Source of the DNA: Agrostemma githago
Taxonomy: Eukaryota > Streptophyta > Magnoliopsida > Caryophyllales > Caryophyllaceae
Length of the DNA stretch: 64,000 bases
Direction of reading: 5' to 3'
NCBI GenBank assembly: GCA_958450325.1
Contig: OY288246.1
Span: forward strand, 38,620,544-38,684,543
The position numbers and the translations under genes are program-made. Shown piece after piece: positions 43,696 to 53,806 of this stretch (positions are counted from its first letter, which is position 1; each line of letters begins with the position of its first letter). The notes under the pieces were generated by a model. It searched no databases. It was not told where the DNA came from and saw only the letters and a program-made list of their open reading frames with translations.

Positions 43696-43830
43696 TTACA
43701 GCCACATACACTTAACTATAAATCTAATTGGATACCCGATCAAGAAACCTAGTAAACATGCTAATAAAGCGACTAGAATCAAGACACCGCTACTCATGAT
43801 GTTCCTCTTAACCTTTCTCCAAATTATCTC
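43696..43830 (-). pseudogene. Exon-like fragment encoding a C-terminal membrane segment, gene unidentified
   Basis: On the minus strand a TTGACAG acceptor precedes 135 bp encoding 44 residues and a stop. The reading starts EIIWRKVKRNIMSSG, continues through a hydrophobic stretch (VLILVALLACLLGFLIG) and ends PIRFIVKCMWL. It looks like the last exon of a tail-anchored or single-pass membrane protein. I do not recognise the gene. It may be host sequence captured by the CACTA element. Confidence 0.4.
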
Positions 43831-44127
43831 CTGTCAATCAAAAAAGGGTTAACAACATTAAAGAGTTTCCAAGGCTAAAGTTAACAAATTGAAATTAATC
43901 AAAACATCAAAAATCAAAACAAAATCCAAAAGGAAGGGAATCAGAGCAAAATGGTAGCATTAGAATGGAGATTGAATTACCAACAACATTCTGGGTATGG
44001 GTAGCATGCATGAAGATCTCGGTCCTCATCGTTATTTCAACCCTAGGTCGGGTCGGGTTGGTTTTCAGGATTTATCGGGTTAGGTCAACTTTTTCTATAT
44101 CTATGTAGAAGTAGAGCAAAAACATAC

Positions 44128-44501
44128 CTCATTAGCCTCAAATATTCCTGGATTTGTGAGACTAATAATTTGCCAAAGCAAAGGATAGCAGTTGTCATAG
44201 CTTTGCATAAAAATTACCTTGAATTGAAATAAGAAAGAAAATCAAAATTTGGAGTTACCTGATCGTTAAGCTCAGGTGGATATATGTCAAAGGGAGGCTG
44301 AAAAAGCGATGCAAGAAACCTCGCTTAATTATTGAAATACAAAGAATAGGGCAGAGAATTTTATTAATAAATATGATGGAGAAGATATCAAACAATAAAA
44401 ATGATTACCTAGGGGAAAACAAAATCATGGTTGGCATCACGTATAGATGGCACCAAAAGCACACGAGTGGAAGTACCCATGTATTCAACATGGTCTCGTA
44501 A
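44128..44501 (-). pseudogene. POLA2: Three consecutive exons of DNA polymerase alpha subunit B, degenerate
   Basis: Minus-strand exon 44501-44409 (after acceptor CTTTCAG) encodes LRDHVEYMGTSTRVLLVPS then IRDANHDFVFP and a TAG where Gln (CAG) is expected before donor GTAATC. Exon 44297-44259 (acceptor TTTTTCAG, donor GTAACT) encodes PPFDIYPPELNDQ. Exon 44169-44128 (donor GTATGT) encodes IISLTNPGIFEANE, and its acceptor reads CAA instead of CAG. The order and wording fit the phosphoesterase-like region of the regulatory B subunit of DNA polymerase alpha-primase, recognised from memory of the family. The next exon is not seen. The upstream side is cut by an LTR at 44533. Confidence 0.75.
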
Positions 44502-44532
44502 CTGAAAGATAAGTTGAGACAAAATTGATCCA

Positions 44533-45875
44533 TGATGTGCGTCCGATTGTCGCCTATCAAACGCGGTCAAACAATATTTATAAACTCCGAAATACTACTA
44601 CGTAGTAGTGGCAAGTCGGGGATCGATCCACAGGGACGGTCGAGGGGTAGTCGGACAAGTCTAAGTTTCAAAGTGATTGGGGTAGAGAAAGGGGGAGTTT
44701 TAGTCGAGAGAAACTAGACTAACTAAATGAGCTACGGAACTAAGGCGAGAAACAATAATACTAATGCTAGAAACAATAATGAGAAAGACGTTAGGGAGTC
44801 GGGGAGTCGGAAAACAAGATAAAAGTATAACGTTGCAAGAATTATCACAAGGTGTATAAGGGAGGTTCCACCTTTCGGTTTCCCTACCGGCCAAGTCTAA
44901 GTCCGCTTTCGCGACGAATAAACTAAGGTCTCTAGACGGAATTACCCAACCCCCGAGTTTCCCCATATTGGTCCGAGTGAGTCAAGTCAACCTAGGTGAT
45001 CAAGCTAAGTCAAACAAAACACATCAATACCATCAAGACAATATCACCCTCAAATGCAATAATTTCACAAGATAAAACATTTTCCTAGATTTCCTCCTCC
45101 CTATCCCCCTAACTAAAATCTACTCACTACCCATAATAAAACTAACACTAAGGAGGCTAAGAGAAAGACTAAACATGATTAAACTAGAGGAGAAATAACT
45201 AATCTAACACAATAAAGGGAAACTACACTAACAAAACAACACTAAAGAGGAAAATAAACAAACACACAAACTATGGAGAAATAAACTAAGGAGAGAGATA
45301 AACAAACAAACAAACAAACAAACAAACAAACAAACAAAGGAAAACTACACTAACATAAAGATTAACAAGAAACTAAAGATTAAACTAATTAATGAAGAAA
45401 AGAAGAAGAAAGGAACTACCAACAATGGAGAAGACTAAGGAGGAAGATGAAGATACATAATAAGAAGTTTCAAGAAATAATACAAAGATCTTGTCACTAA
45501 ACCCTTACAAACCTTTGAATCTTCAATATAAACACAATCTTCAACCAAAGATGGAAGCTTTGACTAGGAATTGCTGAGTAGAATTAATCTAATACTAATA
45601 CTAATACTAATAAGATCTACTAATTATGGAGATTTTCTATGGACGCTTACTACTACTACTATGGAGATTCACTACACTACTCTTAAGGAGGCACAATTAG
45701 GACACACTTTGCGCAAAACCTTAAGATAAGTATTTATAGAGTTCCTTAATGGGTCACACAAGTTTAAGCCCATATCCAATCCTTCTTCATTAAGCTAGAC
45801 CTTCACCCTTTGCATCTTCATGGGGTAAAACTTCACCCTGCGGTTGACGACATTGGCACCACTGGGTGAAATTTT
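44533..45875 (-). repeat. LTR piece of an Athila-type element, R-U5 side, up to assembly gap
   Basis: On the plus strand it begins TGATGTGCGTCC and has the GGCAAGTCGGGGATCGATCC, ACAGGGACGG block typical of Athila R-U5. A TATA box (minus strand) lies at 45730-45739, so the LTR is in minus orientation. Compared with the Ath2 5' LTR (52674-54291) it is only loosely similar. An AAAC tetranucleotide run lies at about 45301-45340. Just upstream of the TATA box are CTTCACCC repeats and their complement GGGTGAA (45788-45873). The rest lies in the N gap. Confidence 0.75.
45730..45739 (-). promoter_or_regulatory. TATA box of LTR piece
   Basis: Minus strand CTATAAATAC, in the same context as the Ath2 LTR TATA box. 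Confidence 0.6.
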
Positions 45876-46075
45876 NNNNNNNNNNNNNNNNNNNNNNNNN
45901 NNNNNNNNNNNNNNNNNNNNNNNNNNNNNNNNNNNNNNNNNNNNNNNNNNNNNNNNNNNNNNNNNNNNNNNNNNNNNNNNNNNNNNNNNNNNNNNNNNNN
46001 NNNNNNNNNNNNNNNNNNNNNNNNNNNNNNNNNNNNNNNNNNNNNNNNNNNNNNNNNNNNNNNNNNNNNNNNNNN
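45876..46075. other. Assembly gap of exactly 200 N
   Basis: Exactly 200 undetermined bases, a placeholder length. The right flank matches 54129-54291 closely while the left flank matches the corresponding LTR poorly. Confidence 0.99.
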
Positions 46076-46239
46076 GAAACGAGTCGGAATCGTCGTTCCA
46101 ATTCTTCATGAATGGTCTCGGGAACCTGAAACGAACTAGAGGAAGCATAAGTAGCCCATGAACCACTCCCAAGGAGCGATTTCGCAAGGAAAAAGGTACC
46201 AAAACACAACAAACTAGGCACTACAAACTACACTTATCA
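46076..46239 (-). repeat. Ath2 3' LTR, U3 start
   Basis: About 160 bp matching 54129-54291 almost base for base. On the minus strand it starts TGATAAGTGTAGTTTGTAGTG next to the polypurine tract. Confidence 0.9.
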
Positions 46240-46272
46240 ACTCCCCCACACTTAACCCTTACTCGCCCTCGA
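46240..46272 (-). other. Ath2 polypurine tract and adjoining hairpin
   Basis: Minus strand TTAAGTGTGGGGGAGT lies directly next to the LTR. Beside it is the perfect inverted repeat TTACTCG-CCCT-CGAGTAA (46259-46276). A second copy of the same tract lies at 47993-48007. Confidence 0.85.
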
Positions 46273-47992
46273 GTAAGCACAAACTAACTACTAAACTAGC
46301 CAAGCGGGTATTAGCGCACCCTACGCCCTTTCAACTCACGCGAGAACACCTAGAGGATAAGTGCTCTCCGCAAGGCAAGTGAGGTCTTGCGACAAAACTG
46401 CGAATGCAACCGGACACAAAAACACATAAACAAACAAACATACAAACAAACACACAAAAGGTTGCACCCAAAAAGAAACAAATACCGCTTCCCTCTAAAA
46501 AGCGGTGAAAGAAGCATCGGTTTAGGACTCAAGGAAGGTGACAACGTTCCCAAGCTAGCAATACAAACCAAAATGGACAAAACCCTAATAGTATGACGAC
46601 AAAGCAACAAAAACGTTGGTAACTTACCTAGGTTCCTCCTAACCTTCTAAGAACGTACTACGGGACGATCGGCGGGATGAAAAAGGGATGAACCACGGTG
46701 TTAGTCGACACTGTAGGTAAGTGAGACCCCGCCCCCTCTAGCAATGAGCCAAGAGGGTCGTCCCATGCCTAAAACCGCCCAACTAGTCCAAGTAAAAAGG
46801 TGGATATGATTGCAAAATGAGGTAAGACCGACCACTACCGCTATCATCCTTCCTAGGGACTCGGTCCTTTGGTAGGCTCTTCACGGTAATGATCGGAAAA
46901 AGGCTTATTTTTGAGATGTGGGGATTATTTTTGTGAGACGGTTTTCTTTTGGCATTTTTCTTTCTTTGCATTTTTGCTTTGTGTGTTGCTATGCCATTTC
47001 TTTTTCATCTTTTGTATTTTCTTTTTGGCTTTTTGTGCCTTTTCTTTTTCTTCAATCTTCTCTTTCTTTCTTTTTCTTTCTTTTTCATTGTTTGCCCTTT
47101 TTGGCTAGATTTGAGTTGTAGGCATTTCTTTTTGCAACTAAGAAAGAGATTTCAGCAATTTGAAACTTTATTTCGTGGATATGTGTAGGAGGTAGGGGAA
47201 TGGGAGAGTCGGGAGCGCGCTTTCCCTTCAAACCCACAAAAAGGGGAGAACTTGGACTAATCAAACAATCTCAAGCATGGTCACCTAAGAGACGGGACTC
47301 GGCAACCAAGGCCTTTTCACACCGTGGGTGGTCATAATGGTCAAAATGCAAATCCCGTAGTAAATCCCTAGTAGACTAGGTGGACTCAAGGTAAAGGACC
47401 AACGAAACCATTGATTTAGGGTCATTCTACTAGACTAAAGTCCAAGACTCGATTTATACTACTAGAGAGGGAAAGTAAACACTTGCACACTAGCCTCTAA
47501 ACCGGGTTTTCGAAAACCGTTTACACACTAGACACGTCTACACAACACAAAACAAATACTTGATGAAAACGAAAGAAAAAGAGACAACGGCAACAAAACA
47601 AGACAAAACAAAACAAACACATAAAGAGAACAAACACCACCCCGAATTTCCAAATAAGCCACCAATCAACCACAAATCTTCACAAAGCTCAACCCGAGCA
47701 CACATCATCACAAATATCCTCCAAACTCCACAAGAGACAAAGAGGAAAAAGGGATAAAAGATGTTACCGGATGTCTTGAAAGCTCTTCAAAGCTATCGGT
47801 GATTTAGCAACCTATAAGGAAAAAGGGAGGCAAAACACGCACAACACAACAAATATACGACATAACGACACAAAAGGAAAACACACAAAAGGAAATCTTT
47901 TTGATTTTTGTGAAAAAAAATTCAAATTTTTAGGATTTTTAAGGATTTTTCGAAAAAACTACTAAAATAAAACTAACTATGATAGAATATCG

Positions 47993-48007
47993 CTCCCCCA
48001 CACTTAA
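47993..48007 (-). other. Second, internal polypurine-like tract of Ath2
   Basis: CTCCCCCACACTTAA, identical over 15 bp to 46241-46255. It too is followed by an inverted repeat (CGAGCA at 48011-48016 with TGCTCG at 48025-48030). The distance from the LTR-proximal copy is about 1.75 kb. Confidence 0.7.
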
Positions 48008-48772
48008 GCCGAGCAATGTCCTCATGCTCGACCGTAGTGTATGGAGACGAAAAAAGAAAAGAAAAGAAATTACAAAAATAAAGCTAAAAATCAAAAAGGA
48101 AAGTGGAGAAAAGGGTAGAAAGTGTCCGGCTGGGGTGTAGTCAAGTCACCATGGGCCAAGACAAGAAAAGATATGGTAAGGGGGAGAAATAAAAGGAAAG
48201 AAATAAAAGGAAATGGGAGGGGAGGACTAGGTGTAATCAAGTCACCTATCCCAGATTCCGTCCAAATCCGACTAAATCCTACAAAAAGGGTGAAAATCTT
48301 ATAAATTTGGATTTTGAAATGACTCCCGATGTAGTCGCATCATCGAGAGTCGGGAGCAACAATTACCAAGGCCCTGAGGGCCACCATGACATAAAAGTGT
48401 ATAAGGGGAAGGGGAACTAACCAAAGAAGACAAGCAACAAAAGACGGAAAAGAAAGGATAGTTGTCGTACCATGCGGGTAGCAACTCACTCGCTCCATCG
48501 TCTCATAGGTCGATATCGGCACGTAGCTAGTCGTCTTTGCTATTCCCCTCCAATCACGATATGGTTCCATGGTTGGGGCACAAAGGTATAAGGAGGTGGG
48601 TTTTGATGTGAAAGTCGGTGTAAAGGGAAGAGAAAATGAAGCGAATGTGTATATATTAAGTGTAGGGGTCATGTGAATAGGGCAAGGATAGGTAGGGAGG
48701 TTGGGAGGGGGTATAAAGTGTTAGGGTGGGCTCAAATGACAAAGAAGAGGCTAAAAGAGGAACAAGGCATCA

Positions 48773-48958
48773 TCCCGGTCGGGATGGATGGTCCCGGTCG
48801 GGATGACATGTCCGTCCCGGTCGGGAAGCCCTCGTCCCGGTCGGGATGACACTCCAGAGAACCCCATTTTTTGCACACTCATCCCAATCGGGATGACATC
48901 CTTCCCGGTAGGGATGGCTCATCCTTCCCGGTCGGGATGCACTCAACTCGGTCGGGAA
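48773..48958. repeat. Eight-copy inverted-repeat motif cluster in Ath2 interior
   Basis: TCCCGGTCGGGA or close variants at 48773, 48792, 48815, 48834, 48882, 48903, 48926 and 48947. Arms TCCCG and CGGGA surround a central GT. Copies 4 and 5 are separated by a spacer containing CCCCATTTTTTGCACAC. Confidence 0.93.
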
Positions 48959-49220
48959 GAGTCTCCTAACCCTCTATAACTCCAAAAGCTCGTCCCAAGC
49001 TTCAAAAACCGACTCCCCTTCGCACGATCCAAGCTCTAACAATAACCCTGCCTCTCTAAGATTCATCTTCACTTCACACCTATCAAATGGGCTCAAAACA
49101 TTCATCAAAATCCCTCCCTCACATCACTCATCAAAATACCAAATCACAAGAATTTCACAAAACCAAAAAAATATTACAAGGAAGAGATATATACAAGAAT
49201 ACGGTTCTTTTGGAACTCCG

Positions 49221-52175
49221 TCAAACCAAGGATGGTGCATTCTTCAATTCTTTTTCAACAACACTATAGCCAATTCCATCGCCATCAAGGGCACAAAGAA
49301 ACAAATCGAAGGCTCTTGCAAAGTCTTCAATCAAGCTAGTGGAATACCAACCTCCACTCCAAGGATCATCACATCCTAGCCTCGACGTTCCCGGGCCATC
49401 CCGATCTACTAAGTTCAATGGCTTGAACTTGTACTTTCGATCCTTCGGTATATACCCAAACGTCCATCTATCCTCATGTGGCCCCAAGGGAGGCTCATCT
49501 TCCTTCTTGTCTTGGCACTTGTCTTCAAACTCATGATGTGGGCACTCATCCGCCCCAATCTCGGAATCATCGTCCTCAATTCCATAGAAGTTGTTCTTCA
49601 AGCTTTTACTCGTCCCATCCCCTAGACCGATGTCTTTCACGGCGTGGATCATTTTACAAGACTCATCATTAGTTGGCGAAGTGTTGCCTTGGAGGTCAAA
49701 CATGAGCTTCTCGTCGCCTAGCTCAAATGTGATCCTACCGTTCTTTACATCGATCATAGCACCGGTGGTGTGTAGAAATGGGCGCCCAAGGATAATGGGA
49801 GTGATAGCATCTTCCGGCATGTCAAGCACAAGGAAGTCGACTGGAATGAAGAACTTCCCGATTCTTATTGGCACATCTTCCAACATCCCCAAAGGTCGGT
49901 TGAGGGAACTATCGGCCATTTGGAGTGTAATGGAAGTACTTTTGAGCTCCTTCATCCCAAGTCGCTCACAAATGGAATAGGTGATGCTTACACTCGCACC
50001 TAAATCACATAGTGCTTTCTCGATCTTGAAGTTGCCTATGGTGCAAGGGATCGAGAAACTACCCGGATCCTTCAACTTGGGAAGCGTAGAACCTTGCATA
50101 AGCTCGCTCACCACTCTTGTGAATGCTATAGTCTCTTCCTTGTCGACGGATCTCTTCCTAGCCAATATTTCTTTCATGAATCTTCCATATGCCGGGATTT
50201 GGGTAAGTAGCTCGGTAAATGGGACACTCACATCCAATTTCTTCACAATATTAAGGAACTTGTCATATTGGACATCCACCTTGGTCTTCATTTGCCTTGT
50301 TGGGAAAGGCAACTTAATGTGAACCTTGTTTTGCTCATTAGGGGTGGACTTCTCAAACGACACTTTTCTTTTACCCTTGTCTTTTCCTTGAAGTGGGGGA
50401 AGCTTGTCTTCTTGGGGTTTCTCAATCTCCCACAAGACTTGCTCCTCTATTGGATTTCCCAAGCTTGGATCTTCTTGAATTGGAGACACAACTTCTTTCA
50501 TTGGTACATGCTCAGTAGGGGGTAAGGGGGAGTCATAAGATGAACCACTCCTCGTGGTAATAGCATTCACATGCTCGAATTTCGCCATTTCACCTTGAGG
50601 AGGTAGTTGCCCTTTTTGCCTTGAAGAGCTACCCAAAGCAAGTTGAGCTATTTGGGTCTCGAGCATCTTCATATGAGCATCTCTTGCCAAGTTATCCCTT
50701 TGAAGTTGAGTAATGATTTCTTGTTGGGTTCTTTGTGTCTCCAATTGACTCCTTTGCATGTCCAACATTGACTTTTGAATGTCGAAATCCCGAGGGGGAG
50801 ATTGTTGGTTATGAGGAGTGTTTGTGATGACTAGAGGAATGCCATAATCATGAGTAGGAGACCGACTCCTTGGCTTGCTTTCTTGTCGATTACCTTGGGT
50901 TGCTTGTTGTTGTTGATGGTTCCCTTGGAACCCATGAGAGTTGCCTTGATTAAGGCCTTTATTGTTGCCATGGTTGTAGTTTTGATGTCCTTGGTTGTGT
51001 TGGTTTCCTTGGAAACCACCTTGATTGAAATTCCCTTGTTGGAATCCTTGATTGTTGTTGAAGGTACCTTGGTTATTTTGCTTGAAGTTGTTGAATGGCC
51101 TTGGGTTGCCTTGATAACCTTGGTATCCTTGATTGTTGTCCCTTAAGGGAGGTGGAACATAGGGACGGTGTTGTAGAGCTTGTTGTTGAGAAGCTTGATG
51201 GGAAGCTTGGTACATATTAGGATAAGGGGCACCTTGCTTGAACGCTTGAAAGGCGTTCACTTGCTCAATACTTCCCCGACAATGTATAGGCTCATGTCCA
51301 ACTATCCCACAAGTATCGCACATCCCATAATAAGGTGTATGAGGCACAACTCCCAAAGCATTAACTTCATAAATCGAGTGTTGGTTGGAGGAACTAGCGC
51401 TTTGAACTTGATTGAGGTGGCTTTGGAGCTTCTTGTCAATGGTCTCCATATGAGTTTTTAATTGAGCTCCAAGGTCAATGCTTAGTTGTGTGATAGCATC
51501 GACCTCGTGCCTACCTTCTCGATTCGCCTTCCTAGGCCTTGAGTATTGGGAATTGTGGACCGCCATCTCTTCAATTCTTGACCAAGTTTGGTCATCATCC
51601 ACCTCGGTAAACCTTCCATTCGATCCCATATTGAGTATGGCCCTTGAATCTTCATATAACCCGTTCCAAAATTGTTGAACAAGGAACCATTGTGATAGAC
51701 CATGGTGAGGGCAAGAGCGGATCAAGGCTTTGAATCTTTCCCAAGCTTCATAGAGGCTTTCTTCATCACGTTGTTGGAATCCCGTGATAGATGCTCTCAA
51801 TAGATTTGTTTTCTCCGGGGGATAGAATTGTTGGTAGAAGGCTAAGGCTAGCTTCTTCCAAGTATCAATACCAAGAGTCGCCTTGTCTAACCCTTTGAAC
51901 CATTGCTTTGCTTTACCGATCAAAGAGAAAGGAAATAGTACCCACCGGATTTGGTCTCGGGTTATTCCCGGTTGTGAAATAGCATCGCAATAATCCGAAA
52001 AGGTTTCCATGTGTTGATGGGGATCTTCGGTTGGTAACCCATTAAATTGGCTTCGCTCGACCAATTGGATAAATTGAGTCTTTGCCACAAAATTGCCGGT
52101 ATATGCCTTCGGTAAAGCGGTTGGACCGGGCAAGACATCCTCCGTAAACGTCGAGTGTGAAGAGAACTTAGGCAT
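49221..52175 (-). CDS. Ath2 Gag-protease protein, 984 aa
   Basis: The gag core is at residues 40-200 (HMETFSDYCDAISQPGITRD, FPFSLIGKAKQWFKGLDK, SLYEAWERFKALIRSCPHHG). A zinc knuckle CDTCGIVGHEPIHC lies near residue 285. A Gln/Asn/Gly-rich low-complexity tract covers about 345-430 and is followed by a helical stretch (MLDMQRSQLETQRTQQEI). The aspartic protease has CDLGASVSITYSICERLG near residue 730 and PIILGRPFLHTTGAM. The natural start is probably upstream at 52447 (MPRGGG-EFFLFNPEPE), now out of frame by one base in a G-run near 52438, so the 52175 ATG may not be the original one. Stop at 49221-49223. No pol follows. Confidence 0.88.
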   Translation of the reverse strand: MPKFSSHSTFTEDVLPGPTALPKAYTGNFVAKTQFIQLVERSQFNGLPTEDPHQHMETFSDYCDAISQPGITRDQIRWVLFPFSLIGKAKQWFKGLDKATLGIDTWKKLALAFYQQFYPPEKTNLLRASITGFQQRDEESLYEAWERFKALIRSCPHHGLSQWFLVQQFWNGLYEDSRAILNMGSNGRFTEVDDDQTWSRIEEMAVHNSQYSRPRKANREGRHEVDAITQLSIDLGAQLKTHMETIDKKLQSHLNQVQSASSSNQHSIYEVNALGVVPHTPYYGMCDTCGIVGHEPIHCRGSIEQVNAFQAFKQGAPYPNMYQASHQASQQQALQHRPYVPPPLRDNNQGYQGYQGNPRPFNNFKQNNQGTFNNNQGFQQGNFNQGGFQGNQHNQGHQNYNHGNNKGLNQGNSHGFQGNHQQQQATQGNRQESKPRSRSPTHDYGIPLVITNTPHNQQSPPRDFDIQKSMLDMQRSQLETQRTQQEIITQLQRDNLARDAHMKMLETQIAQLALGSSSRQKGQLPPQGEMAKFEHVNAITTRSGSSYDSPLPPTEHVPMKEVVSPIQEDPSLGNPIEEQVLWEIEKPQEDKLPPLQGKDKGKRKVSFEKSTPNEQNKVHIKLPFPTRQMKTKVDVQYDKFLNIVKKLDVSVPFTELLTQIPAYGRFMKEILARKRSVDKEETIAFTRVVSELMQGSTLPKLKDPGSFSIPCTIGNFKIEKALCDLGASVSITYSICERLGMKELKSTSITLQMADSSLNRPLGMLEDVPIRIGKFFIPVDFLVLDMPEDAITPIILGRPFLHTTGAMIDVKNGRITFELGDEKLMFDLQGNTSPTNDESCKMIHAVKDIGLGDGTSKSLKNNFYGIEDDDSEIGADECPHHEFEDKCQDKKEDEPPLGPHEDRWTFGYIPKDRKYKFKPLNLVDRDGPGTSRLGCDDPWSGGWYSTSLIEDFARAFDLFLCALDGDGIGYSVVEKELKNAPSLV

Positions 52176-52447
52176 TATTGGATATGCGGGAGAGGACGGT
52201 GTAGACGGTGTTGATGTAGAAGTAGAGGGGGAACTAGGTTGAGAAGTACCAAAAGGATTTATGAAGATCCCTTCGGTATTGCCTTGAGGTTGCTCGATAA
52301 AGTCGGATCCTTGAGCTTGTTCTTCGGTGGTATTGCTAGCACTTGGTTGAGAGATTCTAACCCGTCCAATCGTCCGTTGGTGAAAGGCTCTAAAGAGTCT
52401 TTCTGGCTCTGGATTGAAGAGAAAGAATTCGCCTCCCCCCTAGGCAT
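52176..52447 (-). pseudogene. Ath2 Gag N-terminal extension, one-base frameshift
   Basis: Upstream of 52175 the same frame stays open and reads EFFLFNPEPERLFRAFHQRT and later NPFGTSQPSSPSTSTSTPST. This matches the FDPEPEKTLRARQ start of the Ath1 Gag. The ATG at 52445-52447 is in another frame. Adding one G to the six-G run near 52437-52442 would join them. Sequencing error or a real deletion are both possible. Confidence 0.65.
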
Positions 52448-52650
52448 ACACTACACACTAGAGCAAACGTGAGAACACCTAGTGCTTTATGGGCACTAGG
52501 CAAAGACAATAAACAAGCCCTTCCCAAGATAAAGAGAAAAAGAGGCTAAAGAAACTAAGAAAAATTACACAATATGCACAAGAGATAGAAGAAGAGCACA
52601 AGAGGGGTAACTAAATTAAGCTAATAAGCAAACTAAGTCTAAACATGCAC

Positions 52651-52670
52651 CGTCCCCGGCAGCGGCGCCA
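52651..52670 (-). other. Ath2 primer binding site (tRNA-Asp type)
   Basis: Minus strand TGGCGCCGCTGCCGGGGACG, near-identical to the Athila consensus, three bases from the LTR end. Confidence 0.93.
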
Positions 52671-53742
52671 AATTGATGGTCGGATTTGCCGCGGGTCCTA
52701 CCGATCAATATATAACCAAATAATCCTAACGGTAGATAGGGCAAGTCGCGTCGTGTCCACGGGGACGGTTATAGGTGTCTAGACTATGGTCTACTCACAA
52801 ACAAGGCTAAGTCACAAACAAACACAAAGAAATGATAATTGACAAATTATGATGGGGGAAGAGGTATGAACAAGACTAACAATGAATAAGCTATAACGAA
52901 AACTAATGAACAACTAAAGATTAACTAAGCAATTAAACTAGAGAAAATGATCGACTAAAGAGGTGGATAATTCAAATATGGGAAGGAGTAGGGTTAGGTC
53001 GGGTTCATAAGCATAGTAGGATGATTGGGTAATCAAGGGTGTAGGTGCCACTTAGTCACTAAGGTCGGTTTGCGCTCTCGCGCCAAAGCCAAAGTCCGCA
53101 CTCTCGTGCCTAAGACTAGACCCGAACATTCACGCAAGATGCTACTCAAAACACAAACATTCAACCACAAATTGAATACACAATGAGAAGGAGAGAACAA
53201 GCATGAGAAGCATTGGTCACTACTACCCATACAAGCAATACAACAAACACATAGAGTGCCCAATAAGTGACTAGCAACAAATGAATCACCTTTAACCACA
53301 ATCAAGCCCTAATCACCCATAATCCACACTTAATCCCCCTACTAACCCCACAAAGAATCTACTCACTCATAATCAAACTAACAATAACAATGCTAAGAGA
53401 AATCAACATAAACAACCAAACATTCATTATGAACAAACAAGAACAATAAAGAATATATAAAGATTAAAACTTGAGAGATTAACAAAGATTAAGAGAAAAG
53501 AAATTATACCCACTACAATAGGATGAAAAAGATGAGAACTTGAATTAATAAGAAACCCAAACAAATCTCCAAGGTTGTTAAGCTTGGAAGAGTCTTCAAG
53601 AATCTTCTTAATACAAGACTAATTACTAGATTAAACTAAGATTAACTAGAGATGATGAGAGGCTAATTAGGGTTTTGAATGCTTAAGAGAGGGCTAAAAT
53701 AATCTAGGGTAAAGTAAGTTGCTTAAACAATACAAGGGAGGA

Positions 53743-53752
53743 GTATTTATAG
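53743..53752 (-). promoter_or_regulatory. TATA box of Ath2 LTR
   Basis: Minus strand CTATAAATAC. The palindromic cluster begins about 55 bp upstream of it. Confidence 0.65.
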
Positions 53753-53806
53753 GGTTACAAGAATGAAGGAGGAAGATAAAAGAAGTCACGCGCAGCAGCT
53801 GGGCCA

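Larger units (their letters stand above)
43282..44532 (+). mobile_element. CACTA (En/Spm-type) transposon terminus and interior
   Basis: The sequence CACTACTACAAAACATC starts abruptly inside L1-5 ORF2. It is followed over about 330 bp by many direct and inverted copies of motifs like AGACATGGGTT, ACCTATGTCTAT and GACCCATGTT, the subterminal repeats to which CACTA transposases bind. The opposite CACTA terminus is not seen before the LTR at 44533, so the element is either longer or its far end was removed. The interior contains exon-like gene fragments on the minus strand. Confidence 0.75.
46277..49220. other. Ath2 non-coding 3' region
   Basis: No credible gene is seen. It holds a T/C-rich run at 46910-47105 (open frames there are compositional), a second polypurine-like tract at 47993-48007, and a cluster of eight inverted-repeat motifs at 48773-48958. 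In an autonomous element pol would occupy this position. Confidence 0.75.

Noticed and set aside
44409..44501. A functional POLA2 gene starting here
   Set aside because: The exon has TAG in place of the expected CAG, a following exon lacks the AG acceptor, and flanking exons are missing.
46911..47188. Phe/Leu-rich open frames resembling membrane proteins
   Set aside because: They arise from a T/C-rich tract inside Ath2 non-coding DNA and occur in all three plus-strand frames.
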